Assembly: GCF_023074075.1 (NCBI RefSeq)
Contig: NZ_JADPKT010000029.1
Span: 62,001-126,000, forward strand
DNA from: Bradyrhizobium sp. 138
GTDB taxonomy: Bacteria; Pseudomonadota; Alphaproteobacteria; Rhizobiales; Xanthobacteraceae
Direction of reading: 5' to 3'
Length of the DNA: 64,000 bases
Below are positions 24,936 to 32,648 of the stretch, piece after piece. The notes beneath the pieces are model-generated. The model worked only from the letters and a program-made list of their open reading frames with translations, was not told the origin of the DNA and ran no database searches. The position numbers and the translations under genes are program-made. The number at the start of each line of letters is the position of its first letter. Position 1 is the stretch's first letter.

Positions 24936-25190
24936 TCAGGTCTTCAGCTCAACTTTCGGAATATTTAGCCAAACGGCGAAAGTGATATCAGTACCCGTAG
25001 GGGTTGAAAAGGTGGCCGACGAGGAAGAGAGCCTATCACAAAGTTGATTCCCGGGGCGCGCAGGTATGGTTGTAGGTAGTCTGTGCGTCCTCGCAGAGTG
25101 AGATATCTTGATCTCGGCTAGCAATGTCCAGTCATTTGCAGAGCAGTCCCAACGCTTCGAAGTTCGCTCAACATCCCACAACGAATGCAT
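24936..25190 (-). CDS. Possible 84-aa leader gene of the nuclease-helicase operon
   Basis: This reading frame ends in TGA, followed by one codon and the ATG of the HamA-like gene in the same frame. The product (MHSLWDVERTSKRWDC to PKVELKT) has no recognised motif. Its Ser/Thr-rich C-terminal part could form strands. No ribosome site precedes the start. It is either a coupled small gene, a former N-terminal extension of the nuclease cut off by a nonsense mutation, or chance. Confidence 0.3.
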   Translation of the reverse strand: MHSLWDVERTSKRWDCSANDWTLLAEIKISHSARTHRLPTTIPARPGNQLCDRLSSSSATFSTPTGTDITFAVWLNIPKVELKT

Positions 25191-25651
25191 CGTTTAGGCG
25201 GACGCACTAATCCGCTCCGAGATCAGCCTCGAGTTGCTTCAAGATTCTGCTGGGAGTCGTATTGAGTGCTTTCGTCAATCGGAACAGCATCACGAGGGTT
25301 GGCGACTTGAGTTGCAAAGGGGCGTCTAGAAGTCGAACTCATCGCGGGCAAACACTTCACCACGCTCTCTGCGATCGCACGAATGCGAGAGAGGTGCCGA
25401 GTGATTTCAAAAAAACGCCTCGGCCGCTCATAACGTGGATCTACGCACTTCGATGAAGGTCTGGTGCGGCTGAGATTGCGCTAGCCAATCTGCAAGCAGT
25501 CCTCACAAGCGGCCCCGGGAGAATAAGCCCGCCGAAGCGTCGCTTACGAGCAGCGAAGTAGAGAATAGCTTTGGCTGTTAGAGACAGCGATTGGCATGCG
25601 GGACGATCATTGCACCGAACAATTGGGAACTCTGTAAGCCACTGATTTCAT
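25191..25651. other. Island end without recognisable gene
   Basis: This 461-bp stretch next to the tRNA 3' end is lower in G+C than its surroundings and full of stops. Short frames occur but match nothing I recognise. An integrase gene would be expected here, and none is visible, so the island has probably lost it. Confidence 0.5.
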
Positions 25652-25727
25652 TGGTGGGCCCGGCAGGACTCGAACCTGCAACCAGACCGTTATGAGCGGC
25701 CGGCTCTAACCATTGAGCTACAGGCCC
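25652..25727 (-). tRNA. tRNA-Ile2 (CAT anticodon, lysidine type)
   Basis: The 76-nt minus-strand sequence folds into a full cloverleaf: acceptor GGGCCTG/CGGGCCC, D stem GCTC/GAGC, anticodon stem GGCCG/CGGTC with loop CTCATAA, T stem GCAGG/CCTGC and an encoded CCA. The CAT anticodon with TAGCTCA-TGGTTAGAGC features resembles the minor tRNA-Ile whose C34 is changed to lysidine by TilS to read AUA. Elongator tRNA-Met is the alternative. Its 3' end is the probable insertion site of the adjacent island. Confidence 0.9.
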
Positions 25728-26061
25728 CGCCGCGAGGCAGCTCGCGGGAACGCGGCCGGCAACGGTGCGCGGTTCGTTTACAGGGATGGGGGCGGGGGTG
25801 CAATGCTGGCGCAGGCGGATGGGAACGCCGGCGCGGCGCCGCGGCTCACTTTCGAAGGACCGAAATCGGTGGTCATGCCTGTGAACCCCTGTTTTGCCCG
25901 ACGAAGCAAATCTGCCTTGCGCAGGCTCGTTTTTCGGCGTGACTAACCCATTGAAATTATTGACCCCGTCTACTGTGCATGGGGTTGTTTTGCGACTTTT
26001 GAGGAAAGGGGGCCGTCCGGGCCCCTCCCCATGCCTTGCGTGCGAGCTGTAGAGCCCTTCG
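25728..26061. other. Intergenic region between tRNA and binding-protein gene
   Basis: This 334-bp gap includes the upstream region of the tRNA gene. I see no conserved gene, and the frames present look like chance. Confidence 0.45.
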
Positions 26062-27035
26062 CTAATCCACCGAGACCCCGGCGAACTCCACCACCTTCTT
26101 CCACTTCTCGGTCTCGCCCGCGACCAGCTTGCCGAACTCGGCCGGCGTCATCGGCTTGGGGAGGCCGCCGACTTCGGTGAGGCGCGCGACCAGCTTCGGG
26201 TCCTTGAGCGCTTCGCCGACGGCCTTGTTGAGGATCTCGATCACCTCGCTCGGCGTGCCCTTCGGCGCGGAGATGCCGTAGAAGCCGACCGATTCGAAGC
26301 CCGGCACGGTCTCGGCGATCGCGGGCACGTCGGGCACGCTCGGCCAGCGCTGCGGCGAGGTCACGCCGAGCGCGCGGACATTGCCGCCTTTCACCTGCTC
26401 CAGCGCGGAGGGCAGGTTGTCGAAGATCAGCTGCACCTTGTTGGAGATGATGTCGGGGAAGGCAATCGCAGATCCGCGATAGGGCACGTGCACCATGTCG
26501 CATTTGGTCAGCACCTTGAACAGCTCCGCCGACATGTGCACCGAGGTGCCGTTGCCGGACGAGGCAAAGGAGATCTTTCCCGGATTGGCCTTGCAGTAGT
26601 CGACGAACTCCTGAACCGTCTTCCCGGGAACGCGTTGGAGACGACCAGCATGTTGGTGAGCTGCATGATGCTGGCCACGGGCGTGGTGTCGCGCAAAAAG
26701 TCGAACGGCAGCTTCTTGTAGAGCGAGGTCGAGATCGCGTTGTTGGGTGCGACGAACAGCAGCGTGTAGCCGTCGGCCGGCGAGTTGATCGCAGCCGCAG
26801 CGGCGATGTTGCCGCCGGAGCCGGTGCGGTTCTCGACGATGAACTGCTGGCCGAGCCGGTCCGACAGCCACTGCGCCATGATCCGCGCCACGATGTCGAC
26901 CGGGCCGCCGGCGGAAAAGCCGATCAGCCAATGCACGGGGCGGTCGGGATAGGCGGCGGAAGCGGGAGGCGTGGTGCTGAAAAGACCCAAGAGGATTGCG
27001 AGCCCGAAAACACCGCACCGCAAATTTCGCAACAT
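26062..27035 (-). pseudogene. TctC/Bug-family solute-binding protein, frameshifted
   Basis: The N-terminal half starts at 27035 (MLRNLRCGVFGLAILLGLF, signal peptide, GGAGG site) and reads YPDRPVHWLIGFSAGGPVDIVARIMAQWLSDRLGQQFIVENR up to VVSNAFPG. The rest, TVQEFVDYCKANPGKISFASSGNG to the stop at 26062, lies in another frame. Restoring one base near 26622 gives a continuous protein of about 323 residues, the normal length for Bug proteins that bind carboxylates. No TctA/TctB membrane genes are nearby. It is either a recent pseudogene or carries a sequencing error. Confidence 0.85.
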
Positions 27036-27143
27036 GACGCCTCCCATTGTTCTATTGTCGTTGAAGGGCATGCTTTCACAAAATCGGGCCGCTGCCTACA
27101 TCGTCACTCAAGTCGGTGTTGGGCAGGTCCGTCAGGGACGACC

Positions 27144-28106
27144 ATGAGATTCGCATTGATCCTCATCAGCGCGGCGCTGCTCCTAGGTCCCGCCGCTGCG
27201 CAAACCGGAGGCACGGCCATTTCGACCATCACACTCAGCTTGGGCACCGCGACGCCCGGCGGCGGCTTTCCGCTCTATGGCAACGCCTTCGCGGAGGTGA
27301 TGAACGCGGCCGATCCGCAAATCTCCATCGCGCCGCGCAACACCAAGGGCAGCAACGAGAACATCCCGCTGCTCGAGAAGGGCGAGCTCGATCTCGCGCT
27401 GGTTGCGGGCGAGCCGGCCTACGAGGCCTTTGCCGGCATCGGCCGCGCACCTGTGCGGCTGAAGATCCTCACCGCGATCTATTCCAACCCCGGCATGTTC
27501 GTGGTGCGCGCGGACAGTCCCTACAGGACCATCCGCGATCTCGTCGGCCAGCCGGTCGCGTTCGGCGCCAAGGGCTCGGGCCTGCCGATCCTGGCGCGCT
27601 ACGTGCTGGATGGACTCGGGCTGAAGCAGGACGAGGACTTCAAGGCCGTCTATCTCGACCGCGCCGGCGACGGCCCCGCGATGGTCGAGGACGGTCGCGT
27701 CTCAGCGCTCTGGGGCGCCGGCATCGGCTGGCCCGGCTTTGCCGCGGTCGCCTCGAGCGCGTCCGGCGCACGCTTCATCGCGCCCAGCGTTGAAGAGATC
27801 GCGCGCATCCGTGCCAAGCATGCGTTCCTCAAGCCGCTGCTGGTGCCGGCGGGCAGCTATCCAAAACAGGACGCGCCGATCGCCTCGCTGGGGTCGTGGA
27901 GCTTTGTACTGACGCGCGAGGATCTGCCTGATGATGTCGCCTATCGCCTGGCGAAGACTCTGCACGGCGTTGAGGCGAATTTCTGCAAGAAGCTTGCCCA
28001 GGCCTGCGAGACCACGGCGTCGAACACAGTCGCGGCCGCGCCGCGGCCGGAGCTGATTCATCCCGGCGTGATGAAGTATTTTCGCGAGATCGGTGTGGTG
28101 AAGTAG
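27144..28106 (+). CDS. TAXI-family TRAP transporter solute-binding protein
   Basis: This 320-residue periplasmic protein has a signal peptide (MRFALILISAALLLGPAAAQ) and TAXI-type features: LSLGTATPGGGFPLYGNAFAEVMNAA, RNTKGSNENIPLLEKGELDLALVAGEPAYEAF and VAFGAKGSGLPILARYVLDGLGL. The start at 27144 has AGGGA upstream. TAXI proteins deliver substrates to TRAP permeases, but no dctQM-type genes are present here, so it is an orphan. It is divergent from the broken tctC gene and converges on the LivK-like gene. Confidence 0.85.
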   Translation: MRFALILISAALLLGPAAAQTGGTAISTITLSLGTATPGGGFPLYGNAFAEVMNAADPQISIAPRNTKGSNENIPLLEKGELDLALVAGEPAYEAFAGIGRAPVRLKILTAIYSNPGMFVVRADSPYRTIRDLVGQPVAFGAKGSGLPILARYVLDGLGLKQDEDFKAVYLDRAGDGPAMVEDGRVSALWGAGIGWPGFAAVASSASGARFIAPSVEEIARIRAKHAFLKPLLVPAGSYPKQDAPIASLGSWSFVLTREDLPDDVAYRLAKTLHGVEANFCKKLAQACETTASNTVAAAPRPELIHPGVMKYFREIGVVK

Positions 28107-28109
28107 CAA

Positions 28110-28169
28110 TGGCGAGTTGCGAGTAGGGAATGGAAACGTCTCCATTCGCTACTCCCTATTCGCCATTCG
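28110..28169. terminator. Large inverted repeat between convergent genes
   Basis: A 27-nt left arm (28110-28136) pairs imperfectly, with a few mismatches, with the right arm (28143-28169) across a 6-nt loop. It starts 4 bp after the TAXI gene and ends 7 bp before the end of the LivK-like gene, so it probably acts as a bidirectional terminator. Confidence 0.6.
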
Positions 28170-28175
28170 CCATCG

Positions 28176-29390
28176 TCACTTCTTCACCAGCGGACACGCC
28201 TGGTCCGGCGGACCGAACGCCTTGTCGCCGGAGATCGTGGTGAGGATCTTGTAATAGTCCCACGGATATTTGCTCTCCTCCGGCGTCTTCACCTGCACCA
28301 GCCAGAGGTCGTGCACCATCAGATTGTCCTCGCGCAGTTTGCCGTTGCGGGCGAAGAAATCCTCGATCGGCTTCTCGCGCATTTTTGCGGCGACCTTGAG
28401 CGGATCGTCGGTGCCGCTGTCCTTGATGGCGTTGAGATAGTGCATGACGCTGGAATAGACGCCGGCCTGCCACATCGACGGCATCTTGTTCATCTTGGCG
28501 AAGTAGCGCTTCGACCATTCGCGGGTCTTGTCGTCCATGTCCCAGTAGAACGACGTGGTCAGCAAGAGGCCTTGCGCGGCCTGCAGGCCGAGGCCGTGGA
28601 TATCGGTGATCAGCGCCAGCAGCGCCGCCATCTGCTGGCCGCCCTTGAACACGCCGAACTCCGAGCCGGTCTTGATCTCGTTCATGTTGTTGGGGGGACC
28701 GGCGGCGATGCCGATGATCTTGGCCTTGGAGGCCTGCGCCTGCAGCACGAAGGAGGAGAGATCAGGCGTTGCCAGCGGCGGCCGCACCGAGCCCAGCACC
28801 TTGCCACCATTGGCGGTGACCACCGCGGAAGCGTCACGCTCCAGCGAATGGCCGAAGGCATAGTCGTCGGTGATGAAGAACCAGCTGTCGCCGCCGCGCT
28901 TGACCACCGCATCCGCGGTGCCGACGGCGAGGGCGCGGGTGTCGAACACCCACTGGATCGCGTAAGGCGAGCAGAACTTGCCGTGGAAATCCGCGGTGCC
29001 GGTGGAGTGGGTGATGAATAGCCGCTTCTTTTCGTTGGCGATGTTCTGCACCGCGAGCCCGACCGCCGAGACCGGCACGTCGACGATCAGATCGACCTGG
29101 TCGACGTCGAACCAGCGCCGCGCGAGCGAGGCGCCGATGTCGGCCTTGAGCTGATGGTCGCCGATCACGACGCTGATCGGCTTGCCGAGCACCTTGCCGC
29201 CGAAATCGTCGATCGCCATCTGCGCCGCCGTCACCGAGCCCTGGCCGGTCGGCGCGGAGGCCGGGCCGTTCATGTCGGTGAGCACGCCGATCTTGACGAC
29301 GTCGTCGGAAACCTGCCCCATTGCGGGGCCCGACATCAGCGCCGCCGTCAAGGCGGCTGCGACCGGTAGTCCAAATCTGGTTGGATTCAC
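28176..29390 (-). CDS. LivK-like ABC transporter substrate-binding protein
   Basis: The 404-residue protein is a type I periplasmic binding protein of the branched-chain amino acid/amide group. After a signal peptide (MNPTRFGLPVAAALTAALMSGPAMG) come VVKIGVLTDMNGPASAPTGQGSV, AMAIDDFGGKVLGKPISVVIGDHQ and FFITDDYAFGHSLERDASAVV. The GTG at 29390 is chosen for GGGAGG six bases upstream. An in-frame start at 29471 gives a non-signal N-terminus. No permease or ATPase genes accompany it. Substrates of such orphans in rhizobia are often aromatic or carboxylic acids, and this one is unknown. Confidence 0.87.
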   Translation of the reverse strand: MNPTRFGLPVAAALTAALMSGPAMGQVSDDVVKIGVLTDMNGPASAPTGQGSVTAAQMAIDDFGGKVLGKPISVVIGDHQLKADIGASLARRWFDVDQVDLIVDVPVSAVGLAVQNIANEKKRLFITHSTGTADFHGKFCSPYAIQWVFDTRALAVGTADAVVKRGGDSWFFITDDYAFGHSLERDASAVVTANGGKVLGSVRPPLATPDLSSFVLQAQASKAKIIGIAAGPPNNMNEIKTGSEFGVFKGGQQMAALLALITDIHGLGLQAAQGLLLTTSFYWDMDDKTREWSKRYFAKMNKMPSMWQAGVYSSVMHYLNAIKDSGTDDPLKVAAKMREKPIEDFFARNGKLREDNLMVHDLWLVQVKTPEESKYPWDYYKILTTISGDKAFGPPDQACPLVKK

Positions 29391-29494
29391 GCTTGTCCTC
29401 CCCTGATCCGGCGCGTTGGCCGGTGTTGCTTTTTGCCGGGTTTGGCCCGGCTGAATTGGTTTCTTTTGCAACTATTTTGGGGCGGGCGTCAATG

Positions 29495-30388
29495 TCAGGC
29501 TGCGAAGCGGATCTGTCCTGCGCCTGAGGGATCATAGCCGGTCAGCTCCTCGGCGCGCTGGCGCAGCCGCCGTTCGTCCAGGAAGCGGAGCAGGGCCTGC
29601 ATGGCCGGGCGGAAATAGCTGCGCTGCCGCATCGCGAGGTCAAAGTTCTCCCAGACCAGCGGCACGAAATCGAGCCCGGCCGAGCGCGCCGTGGCGCGGG
29701 TCGCGATGCCGCAATCGGCCTGGCCGGCGCGGACCATCTCGGCAAGGTCCGGACCGGTCAGGCTCGGCGCCTCGGCCCGGCGCAAGTCCCGTGTGGAAGC
29801 ACCCGCGCGCTTCAGCAGCACGTCGAGCAGCATCTGCGCGCCCGTGCCCTGTTGCCGCATCGCCATCCTGGCACCGAGCGCGAGCACGTCGGTCAGGCCG
29901 TGCAGCTGCTTGGGATTGCCCTGCGGCAGCACCAGACCCTGCTCGCGGCGCACGAACGCCACCAGCACTGCATCATGCAGGTCGGGAGCTGCGCGCAGCG
30001 CTTCGACATTGGCATCGCCGGCGAGATCGTCGGAAGCATCCAGGCCGTGGAAGTGCACCGCCGCCGCCATCACCTCGTTACGCTGCAAGCGCTCAAGCCC
30101 GCGCACGCTGCCCTCATTCATCGATCCCAGGCCCGAGCCGGACTCGCGCAGGCTCCAATTCAGCAGTTCGTCCTGGCTGCCGCCCACGACCGGCGGCGGC
30201 TCCGCGATCAGCATGCCGGCCGGACGCGCGAGGCCCGACAGCACCCAGAGATCGAGCTCGTGCCGCGGGAAGAGCCACTTCCCGGTCACCTTGGTGCAGG
30301 GGATCGCACCGGTGGTGACGAGTTCGTATAGTTTGCGTTCGCCGAGCCGAAGGTAATCGGCGGCTTCGCTGGTCGTCAGGAATTCCAT
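29495..30388 (-). CDS. HTH regulator with binding-protein-like (PBP_like) domain
   Basis: The 297-residue protein joins an excisionase-type helix-turn-helix (FLTTSEAADYLRLGERKLYELVTTGAIPCTKVTGKWLFPRHELDLW, residues 1-52) to a periplasmic-binding-like domain (about 85-290). That domain has MAMRQQGTGAQMLLDVLLKRAG and AGQADCGIATRATARSAGLDFVPLVWENFDLAM. Proteins of this design occur beside molybdate/tungstate transport and MoeA genes, and the same domain is fused to MoeA at 32649. It is divergent from the TupA-like gene, so a role as an oxyanion- or cofactor-responsive regulator is inferred. Confidence 0.84.
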   Translation of the reverse strand: MEFLTTSEAADYLRLGERKLYELVTTGAIPCTKVTGKWLFPRHELDLWVLSGLARPAGMLIAEPPPVVGGSQDELLNWSLRESGSGLGSMNEGSVRGLERLQRNEVMAAAVHFHGLDASDDLAGDANVEALRAAPDLHDAVLVAFVRREQGLVLPQGNPKQLHGLTDVLALGARMAMRQQGTGAQMLLDVLLKRAGASTRDLRRAEAPSLTGPDLAEMVRAGQADCGIATRATARSAGLDFVPLVWENFDLAMRQRSYFRPAMQALLRFLDERRLRQRAEELTGYDPSGAGQIRFAA

Positions 30389-30658
30389 CCTGCATTCCTA
30401 TGCAAATTCTTGCTTCTTTTTGACGTCCGACGCAGGTGGAATTCTGCATTTCAGATTTTTGTCCGCGGGAACCATGCCCGAACATCTCGCTGCTTTGCAA
30501 CACATCCGCATGCGCGATTTCTGCTTTGGTGAACGATCTCAAGCGTGCGCGCTTTGCCGAAATTTCCCGATTGCGGAGCGGGAGCGCAGCAAATGCGTCA
30601 CGAGTGCGGCGTAATCGCTCGCCATCATGACCACGCCTTATTCAATGGGAACCTGATC

Positions 30659-31486
30659 ATGGGCCGCCTGTCCGTTGCATTAGCGCTATTCTGCGGCCTC
30701 ACCGCTGGCGTTGCGGCGTCATCCGCGGAGGACCGCGCGATCGTGCTGGCGTCGACCACATCGACGCAGGATTCCGGCCTGCTCGACTATCTGCTGCCGA
30801 TCTTCAAGGACAAGGCCGGCATCGAGGTGACCGTGATCGCGCGGCGCGCCGACGAGGTGCTCAACGGGCCGCGACGGGGCGAAGCCGACGTCGTGCTGAT
30901 GCACGCGCGGCCGCAGGAGGAGAAATTCGTCGCCGACGGCTTTGGCGTGAAGCGTTTCGACGTGATGTACAACGACTATGTGCTGGTCGGGCCGAAGAGC
31001 GATCCCGCGGGCGTCAAGGGCAAGGACATCGTGACGGCGCTGAAGGCGATCGAAGCCAAAGGCGCGCCGTTCGTGACGCGCGGCGATCGGTCGGGCACCC
31101 ACGCCGCGGAGCTCGCGCTCTGGATCGTCGCCGGCATCGACATCGCCGCTGCCAAGGGCGCCTGGTATCGCGAGGCAGGGCAGGGCGTGACCTCGGCGCT
31201 CGACGCCGCGCGTGCCGCCAATGCCTATGTGCTGTCGGAACGCGGCAGCTGGATCGCGTTCAGGGATCGCGGCGATCTCGACATCGTCGTCGAAGGCGAC
31301 CGGCGGCTGCTCAATCAGTACGGCGTGATGCTGGTGAACCCCGAGAAGTTTCCGGAGGTGAAGAAGGATCTCGCGCAGAGCTTCATCGACTGGCTGACCT
31401 CGCCGGAGGGGCAGGCGGCGATCGCCGGCTACAAGGTCGACGGGCAGCAGCTGTTCTTCCCGAATTCGGACCGGTCGGGCGGTTGA
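30659..31486 (+). CDS. TupA-like tungstate/molybdate-binding protein
   Basis: The 275-residue secreted protein has a signal peptide (MGRLSVALALFCGLTAGVAASSA) and the TupA signature LASTTSTQDSGLLDYLLPIFKDKAGIEVTVIA, where the Thr/Ser residues ligate the oxyanion. Later motifs are VLMHARPQEEKFVADGFG and FVTRGDRSGTHAAELALW. It would capture tungstate or molybdate in the periplasm for an ABC importer, but tupB/tupC are not in the window. MoeA-family genes follow on the same strand 54 bp later, tying it to cofactor supply for formate dehydrogenase. Confidence 0.88.
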   Translation: MGRLSVALALFCGLTAGVAASSAEDRAIVLASTTSTQDSGLLDYLLPIFKDKAGIEVTVIARRADEVLNGPRRGEADVVLMHARPQEEKFVADGFGVKRFDVMYNDYVLVGPKSDPAGVKGKDIVTALKAIEAKGAPFVTRGDRSGTHAAELALWIVAGIDIAAAKGAWYREAGQGVTSALDAARAANAYVLSERGSWIAFRDRGDLDIVVEGDRRLLNQYGVMLVNPEKFPEVKKDLAQSFIDWLTSPEGQAAIAGYKVDGQQLFFPNSDRSGG

Positions 31487-31540
31487 GGCTCGCATCGCCG
31501 GCGGTTGCCAAAGCGGGCGATGCATGGTCCATCATGGCGC

Positions 31541-32647
31541 ATGACCCAGCGCCTGCCGCCATCGCTGACGCCGCTCGAGATCGCGCTCGCCGCGTTGTTG
31601 AACGGACTAGAGCCGCTTGCACCGGTGGAGTTGCCACTGGCCGCCGCGGCCGGTTGCATCGCGGCGGGCGCGCCGCTGCTTGCGGCCCATCCACCGCACG
31701 ACATTGCCACCGCGGACGGCTGGGCCGTCTGCGCCAATGACCTCGTCGGCGCCTCCTCTTATTCGCCACTGCCTTTGACGAAAGCGCCGCCTTGGGTCGA
31801 GGCCGGCGAAGCGATGCCGGCGGGATGCGATTGTGTGCTCGATGCCGACGCCGTTGAGATGTCGGGGCCGCTCGTGCAGGTACTGGCGGAGGGCGTGCCA
31901 GGGCAGGGCGTCAGGCGCGCCGGCAGCGACATCGCGGAACGCATGCCTGCCGGCCTCGAGGGTGATCCGGTCGGTGCGGCTGATCTGCTGCTCGCGCGTG
32001 TCGCGGGTCTGGATAAACTCGGCGTGCGGCGGCCCCGGCTGCGCATCGTCAATGTGCCGGGCGCAACGGCAACGATGGATATGATTGCCGGGATCGCGCA
32101 TGCAGCGGGACTGGCTGTGGAAACGCGCCAAGCCGGTGCACGCGATCAGGCATCGATCGCCGATATGCTCGATGCTTCCTCTTGTGATCTGCTGCTGACG
32201 GTGGGGGGCAGCGGCGTCGGCCGCCGGGATGCCGCCGTCATGGCGCTGGCCCGGCGCGGCGAGGTGCTGGCCCATGGCCTTGCGCTCCAGCCCGGACGCA
32301 CCGCCGCGGTCGGGCGGCTCGGGCGGATTCCCGTGGTTGCCTTGCCCGGCTCGCCCGATCATGCGCTTGCGGCCTGGCTCGCGCTCGTGGTGCCGCTCAT
32401 CGACCACCTGTCCGCGCGCTGGCCGCGCCGGCATGTGACCTTGCCTCTCGCGCGTAAAATCGCATCCGGTGTCGGCATCGCCGAAATGGCCCTGCTGTCA
32501 CTGGAACATCAGGCGTGGATGCCGCTTGCCGTGGGCGAATGGCCGCTCCAGGCGATGGCCCGTGCCGATGCATGGCTGCTCGTCCCCGCCAGCCACGAGG
32601 GATTCGCGGCGGGCACGCCGGTCGGTGCTTATCTGGTGCGGGAATGA
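31541..32647 (+). CDS. Divergent MoeA-family protein
   Basis: This 368-residue protein has the MoeA fold order but weak motifs: HPPHDIATADGWAV in place of PPFxxSxxDGYAV, AGEAMPAGCDCVL in place of PLPxGADAV, TVGGSGVGRRD in place of GGxSxG, and VALPGSPDHALAAW as the C-terminal Gly-Pro-Gly-like loop. Several conserved Asp and Lys residues of the active MoeA molybdenum-insertion site are replaced. It may be a regulator or partner of the intact MoeA copies. Its stop is immediately before the MoeA-PBP fusion gene, so the two are co-translated. Confidence 0.8.
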   Translation: MTQRLPPSLTPLEIALAALLNGLEPLAPVELPLAAAAGCIAAGAPLLAAHPPHDIATADGWAVCANDLVGASSYSPLPLTKAPPWVEAGEAMPAGCDCVLDADAVEMSGPLVQVLAEGVPGQGVRRAGSDIAERMPAGLEGDPVGAADLLLARVAGLDKLGVRRPRLRIVNVPGATATMDMIAGIAHAAGLAVETRQAGARDQASIADMLDASSCDLLLTVGGSGVGRRDAAVMALARRGEVLAHGLALQPGRTAAVGRLGRIPVVALPGSPDHALAAWLALVVPLIDHLSARWPRRHVTLPLARKIASGVGIAEMALLSLEHQAWMPLAVGEWPLQAMARADAWLLVPASHEGFAAGTPVGAYLVRE

Positions 32648-32648
32648 T

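Noticed and set aside
25262..25456. Short plus-strand frame near the tRNA as an integrase remnant
   Set aside because: No catalytic Arg/His/Tyr or serine recombinase motif could be recognised, so it is left unannotated.
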